In this document: positions 26,866 through 36,143 of the stretch, piece after piece
Position numbering within the stretch: position 1 is the first letter of the stretch
How the letters are laid out: every line of letters begins with the position of its first letter
DNA from: Mesorhizobium australicum WSM2073
GTDB lineage: Bacteria; Pseudomonadota; Alphaproteobacteria; Rhizobiales; Rhizobiaceae
Direction: 5' to 3'
Length of the DNA: 64,000 nucleotides
Assembly: GCF_000230995.2 (NCBI RefSeq)
Contig: NC_019973.1
Location: 6,136,535 to 6,200,534 of the forward strand
Made by a program: the position numbers and the translations under genes
Notes under the pieces: generated by a model
The model's input: only the letters and a program-made list of their open reading frames with translations
What the model was told of the DNA's origin: nothing
Databases searched by the model: none

Positions 26866-26894
26866 AAAGCCGCGCGGCATGGCCACGCGGCTTT
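26866..26894. terminator. terminator hairpin after the merR gene
   Basis: AAAGCCGCG (26866-26874) pairs perfectly with CGCGGCTTT (26886-26894). A-rich and T-rich ends on both strands allow it to end merR transcription on the minus strand. Confidence 0.65.
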
Positions 26895-26927
26895 ATGGTG
26901 AAGGGTCCGACAGTATCGGAGGGCGGC

Positions 26928-27389
26928 TTAGCTCGCGACGCTCGCTTGCGGCGCCGAACGCTCGGCCAGCATCTGACGCACCGCCGACATCGAGCCGCCG
27001 AGCTCATTGATGGCGTCGTCGATCAGCGCCCGCTGCTTCTGCAGGCGAGCGAGCTGCTTTTCCGACTTATCCAGCGCCAGCCGCAACTGCTTGGTGTTGG
27101 AACCGGTCGGATCGTAGAGGTCCATCATCTGCTTGACGTCGCGCAGCGAGAACCCAACCTTTCGGCCGAGCAGGATCAGCTTCAGCCTCGCCTTGTCGCG
27201 GCGCGTATAGAGACGGGTCGAACCGTCGCGCTGGGGGTTGAGCAGGCCCTTGTCTTCATAGAAACGCAGCGTGCGCAGCGTCACGCCGTACTTCTTGGCC
27301 ATCTCGCCGATGCGGGAGAGATCCTCGCCGGCTTCAACGGTTGCATTATTGGTGTTGGCCGCGGTCTCGCCGGCCGAGATAAGCTTCAT
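26928..27389 (-). CDS. MerR-family regulator of the adjacent beta-oxidation operon
   Basis: A 153-residue MerR protein. The winged helix reads RIGEMAKKYGVTLRTLRFYEDKGLLNPQRDGSTRLYTRRDKARLKLILLGRKVGFSLRDVKQMMDLYD, followed by a coiled-coil dimerisation helix (LRLALDKSEKQLARLQKQRALID). No metal-binding cysteines are present, so it is not a metal sensor; LiuR-type regulators of acyl-CoA catabolism are the closest kind I know. The start at 27389 has GGAAG upstream; the longer frame is not domain-like. One operator is upstream of its own gene (27515-27530) and one upstream of the fad operon, which implies autoregulation and control of fad. Confidence 0.88.
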   Translation of the reverse strand: MKLISAGETAANTNNATVEAGEDLSRIGEMAKKYGVTLRTLRFYEDKGLLNPQRDGSTRLYTRRDKARLKLILLGRKVGFSLRDVKQMMDLYDPTGSNTKQLRLALDKSEKQLARLQKQRALIDDAINELGGSMSAVRQMLAERSAPQASVAS

Positions 27390-27514
27390 GGTCACTGGCT
27401 TCCCCGTCTGGTGGCGTCGCGGTCCCGGACCATGCGTCGCCTGACTGGAAGCGGGGGCGTGCTTCCGGCCGTGGTTTCGACAAACAAATCGAAAACAGCG
27501 CAGTTGATACGCCA

Positions 27515-27530
27515 TTTACGTTTACGTCAA
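27515..27530. promoter_or_regulatory. second MerR-type operator, upstream of merR
   Basis: TTTACGTTTACGTCAA is an imperfect palindrome whose complement, TTGACGTAAACGTAAA, shares the TTGACG and ACGTcAA elements of the fad operator. It lies 126 bp upstream of the merR start. Confidence 0.6.
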
Positions 27531-27636
27531 TTCTATACCGGTAGCCGCCTCATGACGCAAGGGCGTTCTGAGAACGATGCTTTATGCCGCACCGGAAGTC
27601 GCGTCAGCCAACTTCCTTGAAATTTCTTAAGCTTGG

Positions 27637-27651
27637 TTAACGCGTTGTTTA
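27637..27651. promoter_or_regulatory. CtrA-like site upstream of podJ
   Basis: TTAA-N7-TTTA (one mismatch to TTAA-N7-TTAA) lies about 190 bp before podJ, next to a further TTAA at 27627-27630. CtrA control of podJ is known in Caulobacter; here it is inferred from the motif only. Confidence 0.4.
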
Positions 27652-27841
27652 CCACGTTGGGCGAAATGTGCGCGTGTCGGCTACCCGTGGTTATCCTGTA
27701 TCGAATTTTCACGGTTTTTCGGAGCGCGGGGAAACCCGGGAAGCTTGTCTTCCACCGTGGCATCGAAGCGCGGTCGCCTCGTTCCGGCAGGGACTTGGGG
27801 AGCTGGCGGCAAGCCGGCCAATCTGAAAGACGGACGCACCG

Positions 27842-30800
27842 ATGAACAGCAAGCGGTCCTACCTCGATACACTCAATGTCGGCAGGCAGCGCAAGCCGCA
27901 GACCACGCTAGAGCAGTTGAACCGCTCCCTGGAGACGCTGGAACAGCGCCTGGGGCAGACGCGCGAGGACGCGACGGCACGACCCGCGCCTCGCCAATAT
28001 GGCGCCGAACCGCGTTACCCCGCCTCCGACCCGCGCTATCCCGCTGCGCAGCCGACGGCCCAGCAGCGCTGGTACGAGGATCCGCAGCCGGCACCGCGTG
28101 CGCACAACCCGGCGCCCTCCCCTGCACCCTTCGACCAGAATTATCAGGCGATCGCGCGTGACATCGACCGCGTGCGCGGCCAAGAAGACAGCGTCGCCAT
28201 GGTCGGCAAGATCGCCGGCGAACTGCGCGGCATGCGCGAGGAACTGCGCCACCAGGTGACTTCAGGGCTGCAGCGCGAATTCGACGCGCTGCGCAAGGAC
28301 ATCGACCGCGCCTTCCAGTCGAACGCCAAGTCCGGGACATCGGGCAAGGGCAGCGCCGAACTCGGCGTGGAATTCGAGCGGCTCTCCGGCGCCATCAAAT
28401 CGCTGTCGGAGAAGAGCGACGACAGGAGCGTCAACCTGCTGCGACTGGAACTCGAACAGGTCAAGGCCGCGCTCGACACGCTGGCGCGCGAGGAGAGCGT
28501 GCAGAAGGTCGACCGTCGCTGGGACGAGTTCGATCGCCGCTGGACGGCCTTCGAGGACCGCGTCGACGCCGACCAGCGCAAACGCTCCGACGACCCCGCC
28601 CTTGCCGCCTTGACCGACCGGCTGGAGCAAATCAGCAACGCCGTCAACAACCTGCCGGAATCGCTGTCCCTGCGCTCGCTGGAGGAGAAGGTCCGCACGC
28701 TGGCCGGGGCGGTCGACCATTTCGCCAGCCAGCAGGACAATCGCGGCGGCGGCACGCTGGCCATGATCGACGAGCGGCTGGACGAGATTTCCCGCGCCAT
28801 CGTCGCCTCGACAGTCGCCGCACAGGCGAATTCAGTCGACCACGAAGCCTTCGAGCGCATCGAGAAGCGGATCGACTCGCTCGCCCAGCAGATCGAGGAA
28901 GTGGCGCAGGACCGTCCCGCAAATGTCGTGATCGACCGGCTGAACACGCTGTCGAGCCGGGTCGACGACCTCGCCGGCCGCGCCAACCTGCCCGAGCAGG
29001 CGATGGAACGGCTCGCCAAGCAGATCGCGCTGATCGCCGACAAGATCGATCAGGCGCCGGCCATGCCCGACGCCGACTACATCTTCCACGGGCTGGAGCA
29101 GCGCTTCGACGTGCTGTCGGGCATGATGGAGCGGCGCCAGGGCGACGCCATCGAGCAGGGCAACATGCTGTTTCGCGATCTCGAGCGCCGGCTGGACGAG
29201 GTTGCCGACCGGCTGGACCAGCGCAGCATGCCGCAGGTCGACAGTGCCGGCATCATGGACGCCATCGACGCTCGCTTCACCGCACTGGCCAAGCGCATGG
29301 AGACACGCGCTCCCGATCCCGCCGGCGAGGCGGCGATCCGGGGCCTGGAAAGCCGGCTCGAAGATATTTCAAGCCGGCTGGACGCTTCGGCGGCCCAGGT
29401 GGCCGGCATCGATCCGGCGCTGATCCGCAGCCTGGAGGCGCAGGTCGCCGGCCTGTCGGCGCATCTTTCCAAGCCCAGCACGCCGCTGCCGGACTTCGAG
29501 GACATCAGCCCACGCCTCGACGAAATCGAAAAAGCGCTGGCCGGGACCCGCGATTCCATCCTCGGCGCGGCACGTGAGGCGGCCGAGAACGCGGTGCGCT
29601 CGCTGGCCGGAACGAGCACCAATACGGCCGCGGTATCCGGCCTCGCCCAGGATCTGAAGACCCTGGAGACGCTGACGCGGCGTTCCGACGAGCGCAATTC
29701 GCGGACCTTCGAGGCCATTCACGACACACTGCTCAAGATCGTCGACAGGCTGGGCTCGCTGGAAACCAGCGACCCGTCCGAGGCGGTAAGCGAGCTCCTG
29801 GACGCGGCCTCGATCGAACCCAGTGGCTGGCGTGGCTTGCAGCGGCCCAAGATGGCCGTGAACGCACCATCCATGACCATGGACGAGCTGCCGCTGACTG
29901 GCGACATGGCCGATCTGGACGCGCGTGCCGCGGCCATAGTGCGCACCGAGCCCGGCGAGCCCGCACTGCACGTTGGAACGGGCTTGTCTCCCCGGCCGGG
30001 CACGCGCTCGCCGGCGGAAGCCGCCGCCGCCGCCGCGATGGCCGCACTCGGTTCCGACACCACCGCCGGAAAGGACCAGCCGGCAGGCCGCAAGTCGATG
30101 TTCGGCGGTCTGGCGCGGGCCTTCAAGGGCAAGAAAGCGGCGGATGTTCCGCCGCTGGCCGGCTCGGCGCCGAGCGCCGACATCCCGAGTGTCGATCTCG
30201 ACGAGCCGCTCGACCCGAAGGTCGCCAACCGCCCGCTGGAGCCGGGCTCCGGCGCGCCTGACCTCAATGCCATCATGAAGCGCGTGCGCGACGAGCGCGG
30301 ACAACCGGCAAAGCTCGGCGACAGCGACGCGGCGAAATCGGATTTCATCGCCGCCGCCCGGCGCGCGGCGCAGGCGGCCGCGGCCGAGGCCGACGCCCTG
30401 AAGCGCCAGTCGACGATGAAAGGCCCGGTCAAGGCGCTCAGGATAGGCGACCTGCTCAAGGCGCGGCGCAAGCCGATCCTGATGGCGGCGGCAGCGATCA
30501 TGCTGGCGCTTGCCGGCCTGCAGCTCGGCAAGGCGTTCCTTTCGGATCCCGCCCAGGTGGCAAGCAACGACGCATCCCCGATCGTCGCCCCGCAGCCGGT
30601 TCGGACGGCATCTCTCGATACCGCCAGCCAGCCGAAGACCGAAGTTCAGCCGACGACGATGAACAGCGCGCCGGCCCGTCCGGCCAGGCAGGCCGAACAA
30701 TCCGCGCTCGCCAGCAAGGACGATATGGCGGCGCGGACCGTCGTGGCCATGCCGTCTGATACGGACGCGATGCCGGACACAGCGCCCACGGCCGACCCCG

Positions 30801-31906
30801 CTTCGCCGGTCACGTCGGCCATGGCTTCCGGCCCGAGCGCCCCCGACGCGATGGCTTCGGCCGCGCCGGTTGCTCCGATGACCGCTGCCCCGGCCATGAC
30901 GGATCCGGCAGCAGCCGCCGGCGCTACGCAGGCGACGGATGCCGATCTCCAAGCGGCCCCTGCCGCGCCAGTGGCGACCGAGGCGACGACCAACGACACG
31001 ACTGGCGCCGTTGCGCCCATGGACAAGCCGGCGGCGACAGCCGCGATCAAGTTCGACATTCCGGCCGATGCCGGCCCGGTCGCCTTGCGTGACGCCGCCG
31101 CCGGTGGCGACGCCAAGGCGCTGTTCGAGGTCGGCTCGCGCTACGCCGAGTCGCGCGGCGTCAAGGAAGACATGCCGGCTGCCGCCAAATGGTACGAGAA
31201 ATCGGCGGAACTCGGCTTCGCGCCGGCTGAATACCGCATCGGCAATTTCTACGAGAAGGGCATCGGCGTCGCGCGCGACATCAAGAAGTCGAAGACCTGG
31301 TACCAGCTCGCCGCCGCGCAGGGCAACGCCAGCGCCATGCACAATCTGGCGGTGCTGTTCGCCATGGCCGCCGACGGCGCAACCGACAATGAATCGGCCG
31401 CGCATTGGTTCCAGGCGGCCGCCGACCTCGGCGTCAAGGACAGCCAGTTCAATCTTGGCATCCTCGCCGCCAAGGGCGTCGGCATGAAGCAGAACCTGGA
31501 GGAATCCTACAAATGGTTCGCGCTCGTCGCCAAGACCGGCGACAAGGATGCCGCGGCCAAGCGCGATGAGATCGCCAACGCGCTGCGGCCCGAGCAGCTC
31601 GAGCGCGCGCGCGCGGCGACCGAATTGTGGAAGGCCAAGCCGCTCAACGCGGCGGCCAATTCGGTGGACATTCCCGAATCCTGGCAGGAAGGCACGCCGC
31701 AGACGACGGCCGGCATCGACATGAAAAAGGCGGTCAAGAACATCCAGCTCATCCTCAACAAGAACGGCTATGACGCCGGCGGCGCCGACGGCGTGATGGG
31801 CGGGAAGACCAAGAACGCGATCATCGCTTTCCAGACCGACAACAAGCTGCCAGCGACGGGCGCGGTCGACGAGAAGCTGGTCAAGGCATTGCTGGCGCGC
31901 AAATAA
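27842..31906 (+). CDS. podJ: PodJ-like polar localization factor
   Basis: A 1354-residue bitopic membrane protein with the PodJ plan. A Pro/Gln-rich N-terminus is followed by a very long coiled-coil cytosolic region (about 120-650, heptad-rich with repeated ERRLDEVADRL/DRL segments), a disordered Ala/Pro-rich part, one membrane helix (about 878-898, PILMAAAAIMLALAGLQLG) and a periplasmic part with three or four Sel1-type repeats (about 1081-1248) and a C-terminal peptidoglycan-binding domain (about 1297-1354, IQLILNKNGYDAGGADGVMGGKTKNAIIAFQ). PodJ organises the new cell pole in Caulobacter and Rhizobiales. Its neighbours are a MerR gene and tauE; pilus genes and gcrA elsewhere in the window fit a cell-cycle theme. 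Confidence 0.9.
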   Translation: MNSKRSYLDTLNVGRQRKPQTTLEQLNRSLETLEQRLGQTREDATARPAPRQYGAEPRYPASDPRYPAAQPTAQQRWYEDPQPAPRAHNPAPSPAPFDQNYQAIARDIDRVRGQEDSVAMVGKIAGELRGMREELRHQVTSGLQREFDALRKDIDRAFQSNAKSGTSGKGSAELGVEFERLSGAIKSLSEKSDDRSVNLLRLELEQVKAALDTLAREESVQKVDRRWDEFDRRWTAFEDRVDADQRKRSDDPALAALTDRLEQISNAVNNLPESLSLRSLEEKVRTLAGAVDHFASQQDNRGGGTLAMIDERLDEISRAIVASTVAAQANSVDHEAFERIEKRIDSLAQQIEEVAQDRPANVVIDRLNTLSSRVDDLAGRANLPEQAMERLAKQIALIADKIDQAPAMPDADYIFHGLEQRFDVLSGMMERRQGDAIEQGNMLFRDLERRLDEVADRLDQRSMPQVDSAGIMDAIDARFTALAKRMETRAPDPAGEAAIRGLESRLEDISSRLDASAAQVAGIDPALIRSLEAQVAGLSAHLSKPSTPLPDFEDISPRLDEIEKALAGTRDSILGAAREAAENAVRSLAGTSTNTAAVSGLAQDLKTLETLTRRSDERNSRTFEAIHDTLLKIVDRLGSLETSDPSEAVSELLDAASIEPSGWRGLQRPKMAVNAPSMTMDELPLTGDMADLDARAAAIVRTEPGEPALHVGTGLSPRPGTRSPAEAAAAAAMAALGSDTTAGKDQPAGRKSMFGGLARAFKGKKAADVPPLAGSAPSADIPSVDLDEPLDPKVANRPLEPGSGAPDLNAIMKRVRDERGQPAKLGDSDAAKSDFIAAARRAAQAAAAEADALKRQSTMKGPVKALRIGDLLKARRKPILMAAAAIMLALAGLQLGKAFLSDPAQVASNDASPIVAPQPVRTASLDTASQPKTEVQPTTMNSAPARPARQAEQSALASKDDMAARTVVAMPSDTDAMPDTAPTADPASPVTSAMASGPSAPDAMASAAPVAPMTAAPAMTDPAAAAGATQATDADLQAAPAAPVATEATTNDTTGAVAPMDKPAATAAIKFDIPADAGPVALRDAAAGGDAKALFEVGSRYAESRGVKEDMPAAAKWYEKSAELGFAPAEYRIGNFYEKGIGVARDIKKSKTWYQLAAAQGNASAMHNLAVLFAMAADGATDNESAAHWFQAAADLGVKDSQFNLGILAAKGVGMKQNLEESYKWFALVAKTGDKDAAAKRDEIANALRPEQLERARAATELWKAKPLNAAANSVDIPESWQEGTPQTTAGIDMKKAVKNIQLILNKNGYDAGGADGVMGGKTKNAIIAFQTDNKLPATGAVDEKLVKALLARK

Positions 31907-31914
31907 CGGCAGAA

Positions 31915-31932
31915 GCGTCGTTTCCACGACGC
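31915..31932 (+). terminator. hairpin after podJ
   Basis: GCGTCGT and ACGACGC (7-bp arms, TTCC loop) start 9 bp past the podJ stop. The following CCTTGCCTT is only mildly T-rich. Confidence 0.5.
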
Positions 31933-32098
31933 CCTTGCCTTACATTTGCCTGTTAACTGATTGAGTTGTTTTTTGTTTCGGCGCGGTGACGGGGTTTGGT
32001 CCCGCTGCCGCATCGGCGCAAGAGAAAATTGGCTTTTCGATGCGATAGTGCCCGCAGCGGCTTTATTCGCCGACAGGCAAACTGATCGAGACAGACGG

Positions 32099-33022
32099 GT
32101 GGGCATCTATCTCCCGATCGCGGAAATTTCCGTCAACGTCTTCGTGCTGCTGGCCATGGGCGCCGCGGTGGGCTTCCTGTCGGGCATGTTCGGGGTGGGC
32201 GGCGGCTTCCTAATCACGCCGCTCTTGATCTTCTACAACATCCCGCCGGCGATCGCGGTCGCCACCGGCGCCAACCAGGTCATTGCTTCTTCCGTCTCCG
32301 GCGTGTTGTCGCACATGAAGCGAGGGACGCTCGACTTCAAGCTCGGCAGCGTGCTTCTGGCCGGCGGCGTCGTCGGCTCAACCGGCGGCATCTATGTGTT
32401 CGGCTTCCTGCGCAGGCTCGGCCAGCTCGACCTGTTCATCTCGCTGCTCTACGTCGTGCTGCTCGGCACCGTCGGCGGGCTGATGCTGGTCGAGAGCATC
32501 AACGCCCTGCGCGCCACGCGCAGCGGCGCGGCGCCGGTGCTGAAGAAATCCGGCCAGCACAACTGGATCCACCGCCTGCCGCTGAAGATGCGCTTCCGCG
32601 CGTCGAAGCTGTTCGTCAGCGTCATTCCGGTGCTCGGGCTTGGCGCCGGCATCGGCTTCCTGTCGTCGATCATGGGTGTCGGCGGCGGCTTCATCATGGT
32701 GCCGGCGCTGATCTATCTCTTGAAAGTGCCGACCAATGTCGTCATCGGCACCTCGCTGTTCCAGATCATCTTCACCTCCGCCTATACGACGCTGGTCCAC
32801 GCCACCACAAACCAGACCGTCGATGTGATGCTGGCCTTCCTGTTGATGGCCGGCGGCGTGGCCGGGGCGCAATATGGCGCCAAGGCCGGCCAGCGGCTGC
32901 GCGGCGAGCAATTGAGGGCGCTGCTGGCGCTGCTGGTGCTGGCGGTGGCGATCCGGCTTGCCACCGATCTGTTCGTCACGCCGCCCAACCTTTATTCGCT
33001 GTCCGGCCTGGGCCTCAACTGA
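32099..33022 (+). CDS. TauE/SafE-family (sulfite) exporter
   Basis: A 307-residue membrane protein of the TauE/SafE family with the two inverted GFLSGMFGVGGGFLITPLL and GFLSSIMGVGGGFIMVPAL repeats and about eight membrane helices. Members export sulfite or sulfoacetate, or move other anions. I chose GTG at 32099 (MGIYLPIAEISVNVFVLL), since homologues begin this way; the open frame back to 31961 is hydrophilic and not conserved in type. Its stop overlaps the next start (TGATG). The soeABC sulfite dehydrogenase 3.4 kb away supports sulfite as substrate. This is context-based. Confidence 0.88.
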   Translation: MGIYLPIAEISVNVFVLLAMGAAVGFLSGMFGVGGGFLITPLLIFYNIPPAIAVATGANQVIASSVSGVLSHMKRGTLDFKLGSVLLAGGVVGSTGGIYVFGFLRRLGQLDLFISLLYVVLLGTVGGLMLVESINALRATRSGAAPVLKKSGQHNWIHRLPLKMRFRASKLFVSVIPVLGLGAGIGFLSSIMGVGGGFIMVPALIYLLKVPTNVVIGTSLFQIIFTSAYTTLVHATTNQTVDVMLAFLLMAGGVAGAQYGAKAGQRLRGEQLRALLALLVLAVAIRLATDLFVTPPNLYSLSGLGLN

Positions 33023-33810
33023 TGAATGGCCTGAAAGCGCTCGCAGCCGTCGCTCTCCTGTCCCTGACCGCCGCCGCGCCGGCGAAGGCGCAGACGCCGC
33101 TGACGGAAGGCATCCAGATCGGCCTTTCCACCGACGCGGTGTCGATCACCGCCGGTTTTTCCGGGGCCGACCTGACCATCTTCGGTTCGCTGGAAAATCC
33201 CGACCCGCTGGTCGCACGCCAGGGCCGTTACGACGTCATCGTCGTGCTCGAAGGGCCGCCGAAACCGGTGGTCGTGCGCCGCAAGGACCGGGTGCTGGGC
33301 GTCTGGGTCAATTTGGATTCCGAGACCTTCGAGAACGTGCCGGTGTCCTATTCGGTCGCGACGACGCGGCCGCTGCAGGACATCACCGAACCCAACAGCT
33401 ACAAGCAGCTGTCGCTCGGCGCCTCCAACCTCTACATGCAGCCCGCCGAAGCCGGTGACAGCCCGGCGACGATCGAGGAATTCACGGCCGCGTTGCGCGA
33501 ACGCAAGGCCGCCGCCGGCCTCTACAGCGAGAATGTCGGCGGCGTGCAATTCCTGTCGCAGAACCTGTTTCGCGCTACCGTCAGGCTGGCGCCTGATGTC
33601 TCGGTCGGCACGCACAAGGCGCGCGCATTCCTGTTCAAGAGCGGCCTATTCGTCAAGGAGAGTTCGGCGCAGCTCGAAATCCGCAAATCGGGCTTCGAAC
33701 AATCGATCTTCCGCGTTGCCCACGACTATTCGTTCCTCTACGGCGTGTTCGCCGTATCGCTGGCCATGGTGACGGGCTGGCTCGGCCGGCTGGTGTTCCG
33801 CAAGGATTGA
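33022..33810 (+). CDS. TIGR02186-family membrane protein
   Basis: A 262-residue protein with a signal peptide (MNGLKALAAVALLSLTAAAPAKA), a beta-rich periplasmic domain (TEGIQIGLSTDAVSITAGFSGADLTIFGSLENPDPL...VVVLEGPPKPVVVRRKDRVLGVWVN) and a C-terminal membrane helix (about 238-258, FLYGVFAVSLAMVTGWLGRLVF). This is the TIGR02186 family, which in alphaproteobacteria is regularly encoded next to TauE/SafE exporters. Function not established; an accessory role to the exporter is likely. Start overlaps the tauE stop by one base, so the two are coupled. Confidence 0.85.
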   Translation: MNGLKALAAVALLSLTAAAPAKAQTPLTEGIQIGLSTDAVSITAGFSGADLTIFGSLENPDPLVARQGRYDVIVVLEGPPKPVVVRRKDRVLGVWVNLDSETFENVPVSYSVATTRPLQDITEPNSYKQLSLGASNLYMQPAEAGDSPATIEEFTAALRERKAAAGLYSENVGGVQFLSQNLFRATVRLAPDVSVGTHKARAFLFKSGLFVKESSAQLEIRKSGFEQSIFRVAHDYSFLYGVFAVSLAMVTGWLGRLVFRKD

Positions 33811-33813
33811 TGC

Positions 33814-33845
33814 CGCGGGAAAAGAGGGGTTCCCCTTTTCGCCGC
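33814..33845. terminator. terminator after the tauE-TIGR02186 pair
   Basis: AAAAGAGGGG, a TT turn, then CCCCTTTT gives an 8-bp stem with one bulged A, extended by GCGG/CCGC. The T run closes the hairpin, as in an L-shaped bidirectional terminator. Confidence 0.6.
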
Positions 33846-33981
33846 CATGCGATAAACCGCCGCCTCCCAACCCAGGGGCAAACAAGCACATACCGTTCGC
33901 CAGGAGCGGTCCGGCCATCCCGATGACAGCGCGACGCGTCGCCGCTGTTTTGCCGCCACGAAACAATGACAGGAGGCTGCG

Positions 33982-35238
33982 ATGCATCAGGCATTCGGCG
34001 GCATCGACTTCGGCACGTCCAATTCCACGGTAGGCGTCATCCGGAACGGCAAGGCGGGGCTGGTCCCGCTGGAGGGCGGGCAGCCCACTTTGCCAAGTGC
34101 CGTGTTCTTCAATTTCGAGGATGGCCATACCTATTTTGGCCGCCGCGCTATCGGGGACTATACCGACAGCATCGAAGGCCGCCTGATGCGCTCGTTGAAG
34201 AGCGTGCTCGGCAGTTCGCTCGCCCACGAGAAGACGCGGATCAAGGCACGCCAGATCGGCTTCATCGACATTATCGGCCTGTTCATCGGTCATCTGAGGA
34301 CGCGGCTGGAAGAGGACGCCGGCGGCGTGGTGGAGAGCGTGGTGCTCGGCCGCCCGGTGCAGTTCGTCGATGACGACGCGCAAGCCGACGCGGAGGCGCA
34401 AGGCGAACTCGAGAAGGCTGCCCGTGCCCAAGGCTTCAAGCATATCGCTTTCCAGTTCGAGCCGATCGCGGCGGCGCTCGATTACGAGCAGAAGGTGACA
34501 CGCGAGGAACTGGCGCTGATCATCGACATGGGCGGCGGCACGTCCGACTTCTCCATCGTGCGGGTCTCGCCGGAGCGCGCGCGATCGACCGATCGCAAGG
34601 ACGACATCCTGGCCAGCCGCGGCATCCATATCGGCGGCACTGATTTCGACCGGCTGCTGAGCATCGCCCATGTCATGCCACAGCTCGGCTACCTCTCCGC
34701 GACCAAGGACGGCAAGCGCAATCTGCCGGCCAGCTACTTCATCGATCTCGCCACATGGCAGCGCATCAATCTGGTCTACACCGCCAAGGCGATGACGCAT
34801 CTGCGCCAGATCCGCTACGAGGCCGCGCGCGCCGACCTGGTCGACCGCTTCATCCATATCGTCGAGCACCGCTACGGGCACGCGCTGGCGGCGCTGGTCG
34901 AGAAAGCCAAGATAGAGCTGACCGACATGTCATCGGCGGACGTGGCGGTGAAGCTGCCGGGCGCGGCGTTCGCCGCCGGGATCACACGCGACGGGCTGGA
35001 GGCCACGATCGCTCGGGACATTGAGCGGGTTACCGAAACGGTGGCGCAGACCATCCGCGACGCCGGGGTCAAGCCCTCCGACATCACCGCGGTGTTCCTG
35101 ACCGGCGGATCGACGGCGATCCCGCTGGCAAGGCGGGAAATCCTGTCGCTGGTGCCGCGGGCTTCCGTCATAGAAGGCGATATGTTCGGGTCGGTCGGAC
35201 TCGGCCTGGCGCTCGATGCGCAGCGGAAGTTCGGCTGA
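33982..35238 (+). CDS. DnaK/YegD-like Hsp70-family protein
   Basis: A 418-residue actin-like ATPase related to Hsp70, without the C-terminal substrate-binding domain of DnaK. Nucleotide-binding signatures: phosphate 1 GGIDFGTSNSTVGV, FEPIAAALDYE, phosphate 2 LALIIDMGGGTSDFSIVRV, GGTDFDRLL and adenosine motif VFLTGGSTAIPLAR. This is the YegD type; the role is unknown, perhaps a non-chaperone regulator. AGGAGG lies 8 nt before the ATG. It lies between the exporter pair and the LysR-soe genes; no functional link is proven. Confidence 0.88.
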   Translation: MHQAFGGIDFGTSNSTVGVIRNGKAGLVPLEGGQPTLPSAVFFNFEDGHTYFGRRAIGDYTDSIEGRLMRSLKSVLGSSLAHEKTRIKARQIGFIDIIGLFIGHLRTRLEEDAGGVVESVVLGRPVQFVDDDAQADAEAQGELEKAARAQGFKHIAFQFEPIAAALDYEQKVTREELALIIDMGGGTSDFSIVRVSPERARSTDRKDDILASRGIHIGGTDFDRLLSIAHVMPQLGYLSATKDGKRNLPASYFIDLATWQRINLVYTAKAMTHLRQIRYEAARADLVDRFIHIVEHRYGHALAALVEKAKIELTDMSSADVAVKLPGAAFAAGITRDGLEATIARDIERVTETVAQTIRDAGVKPSDITAVFLTGGSTAIPLARREILSLVPRASVIEGDMFGSVGLGLALDAQRKFG

Positions 35239-35246
35239 ACCTACCC

Positions 35247-36143
35247 CTACGTAGTCCCGTTCGCCTCCGCGGCCAGATGCGCCTTCAGCGCCATCTGGGC
35301 CAGGCTTGCCTGACGGTCGCGATGGGTAATCATGGCGAAGTCGCGCTTCGGCAATTCGATCGGCACGGCTCTCAGGCTCCCCTCGGCGACCGCGCGCCCG
35401 ACGACCAGCTCCGAAATGATGGTCGCGCCGGCACCCGCCTCGACAGCTTGGCGAACCGCCTCGTTGCTGGGCAGCACCAGGAATATCCTGAGGTCGGCAA
35501 GCGAAATCCCCTCGCGGCGCGCCAGATCCTCCAGCACCTCGCGCGTGCCGGAGCCGCCCTCGCGGATTATCCAGCGCAGGCCGGTGATGTCAGGGCGGCC
35601 CGGCGCGGTTTCGGCGATCTCTGGATGGGAGCTGGCAACGACCAGCATCAACCGGTCGGTATCGACCTTGACGCGGCGCAATAAGTCGGACTCGGTGCGC
35701 CCTTCGACCAGGCCGAGATCGGCGGTTCCATCCAGCACGCTGGCCTCGACCTGCCTTGTGTTGCCGATGGTGACGCTCAGCCTGACGGCCGGATAGGCCT
35801 CGTGGAAAGAGGCCAGCCGGCGCGGCAGCCAGTAACTGGCGATGGTCAGGCTGGCGGCGATGGAGAGGCTGCCGGCGACCGTCTGCGAAACATGTTCCAG
35901 GACATTGCGCGCGGCGGCGGCCCGCTCCAGCACGGCCTTGGCCTCCGGGAGGAACCGATGGCCGGTCTGAGCCAGCTCGATGTTGCGGCCGACGCGGTTG
36001 AACAGATGGACACCATGCTGCTCTTCCAGAGCGCGAATGGCCGCCGACGCGGCCGATTGGGAAATGCCCAGAAGCTCCGCCGCCTTGGTCATGTGGCCGC
36101 GCTCTGCGACGGCGACGAAAATGCGCAACTGGTCGAGGGTCAT
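35247..36143 (-). CDS. LysR-family transcriptional regulator
   Basis: A 298-residue LysR regulator. N-terminal helix-turn-helix MTLDQLRIFVAVAERGHMTKAAELLGISQSAASAAIRALEEQHGVHLFNRVGRNIELAQTG, then a periplasmic-binding-type effector domain (GSLSIAASLTIASYWLPRRLASFHEAYP, DGTADLGLVEG, WIIREGGSGTREVLE). It resembles CysB/CbbR-like LysR proteins with IREGGSGT ligand loops that bind small anions. It is divergent from soeA with 278 bp between, the classic position of a regulator of its neighbour. The start at 36143 is chosen; a TTG at 36161 would add six residues. Confidence 0.85.
   Translation of the reverse strand: MTLDQLRIFVAVAERGHMTKAAELLGISQSAASAAIRALEEQHGVHLFNRVGRNIELAQTGHRFLPEAKAVLERAAAARNVLEHVSQTVAGSLSIAASLTIASYWLPRRLASFHEAYPAVRLSVTIGNTRQVEASVLDGTADLGLVEGRTESDLLRRVKVDTDRLMLVVASSHPEIAETAPGRPDITGLRWIIREGGSGTREVLEDLARREGISLADLRIFLVLPSNEAVRQAVEAGAGATIISELVVGRAVAEGSLRAVPIELPKRDFAMITHRDRQASLAQMALKAHLAAEANGTT

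Noticed and set aside
29369..31927. 852-codon minus-strand frame opposite podJ
   Set aside because: Antisense to the podJ coiled-coil, membrane and Sel1 regions; it reads as low-complexity Arg/Gly/His sequence.
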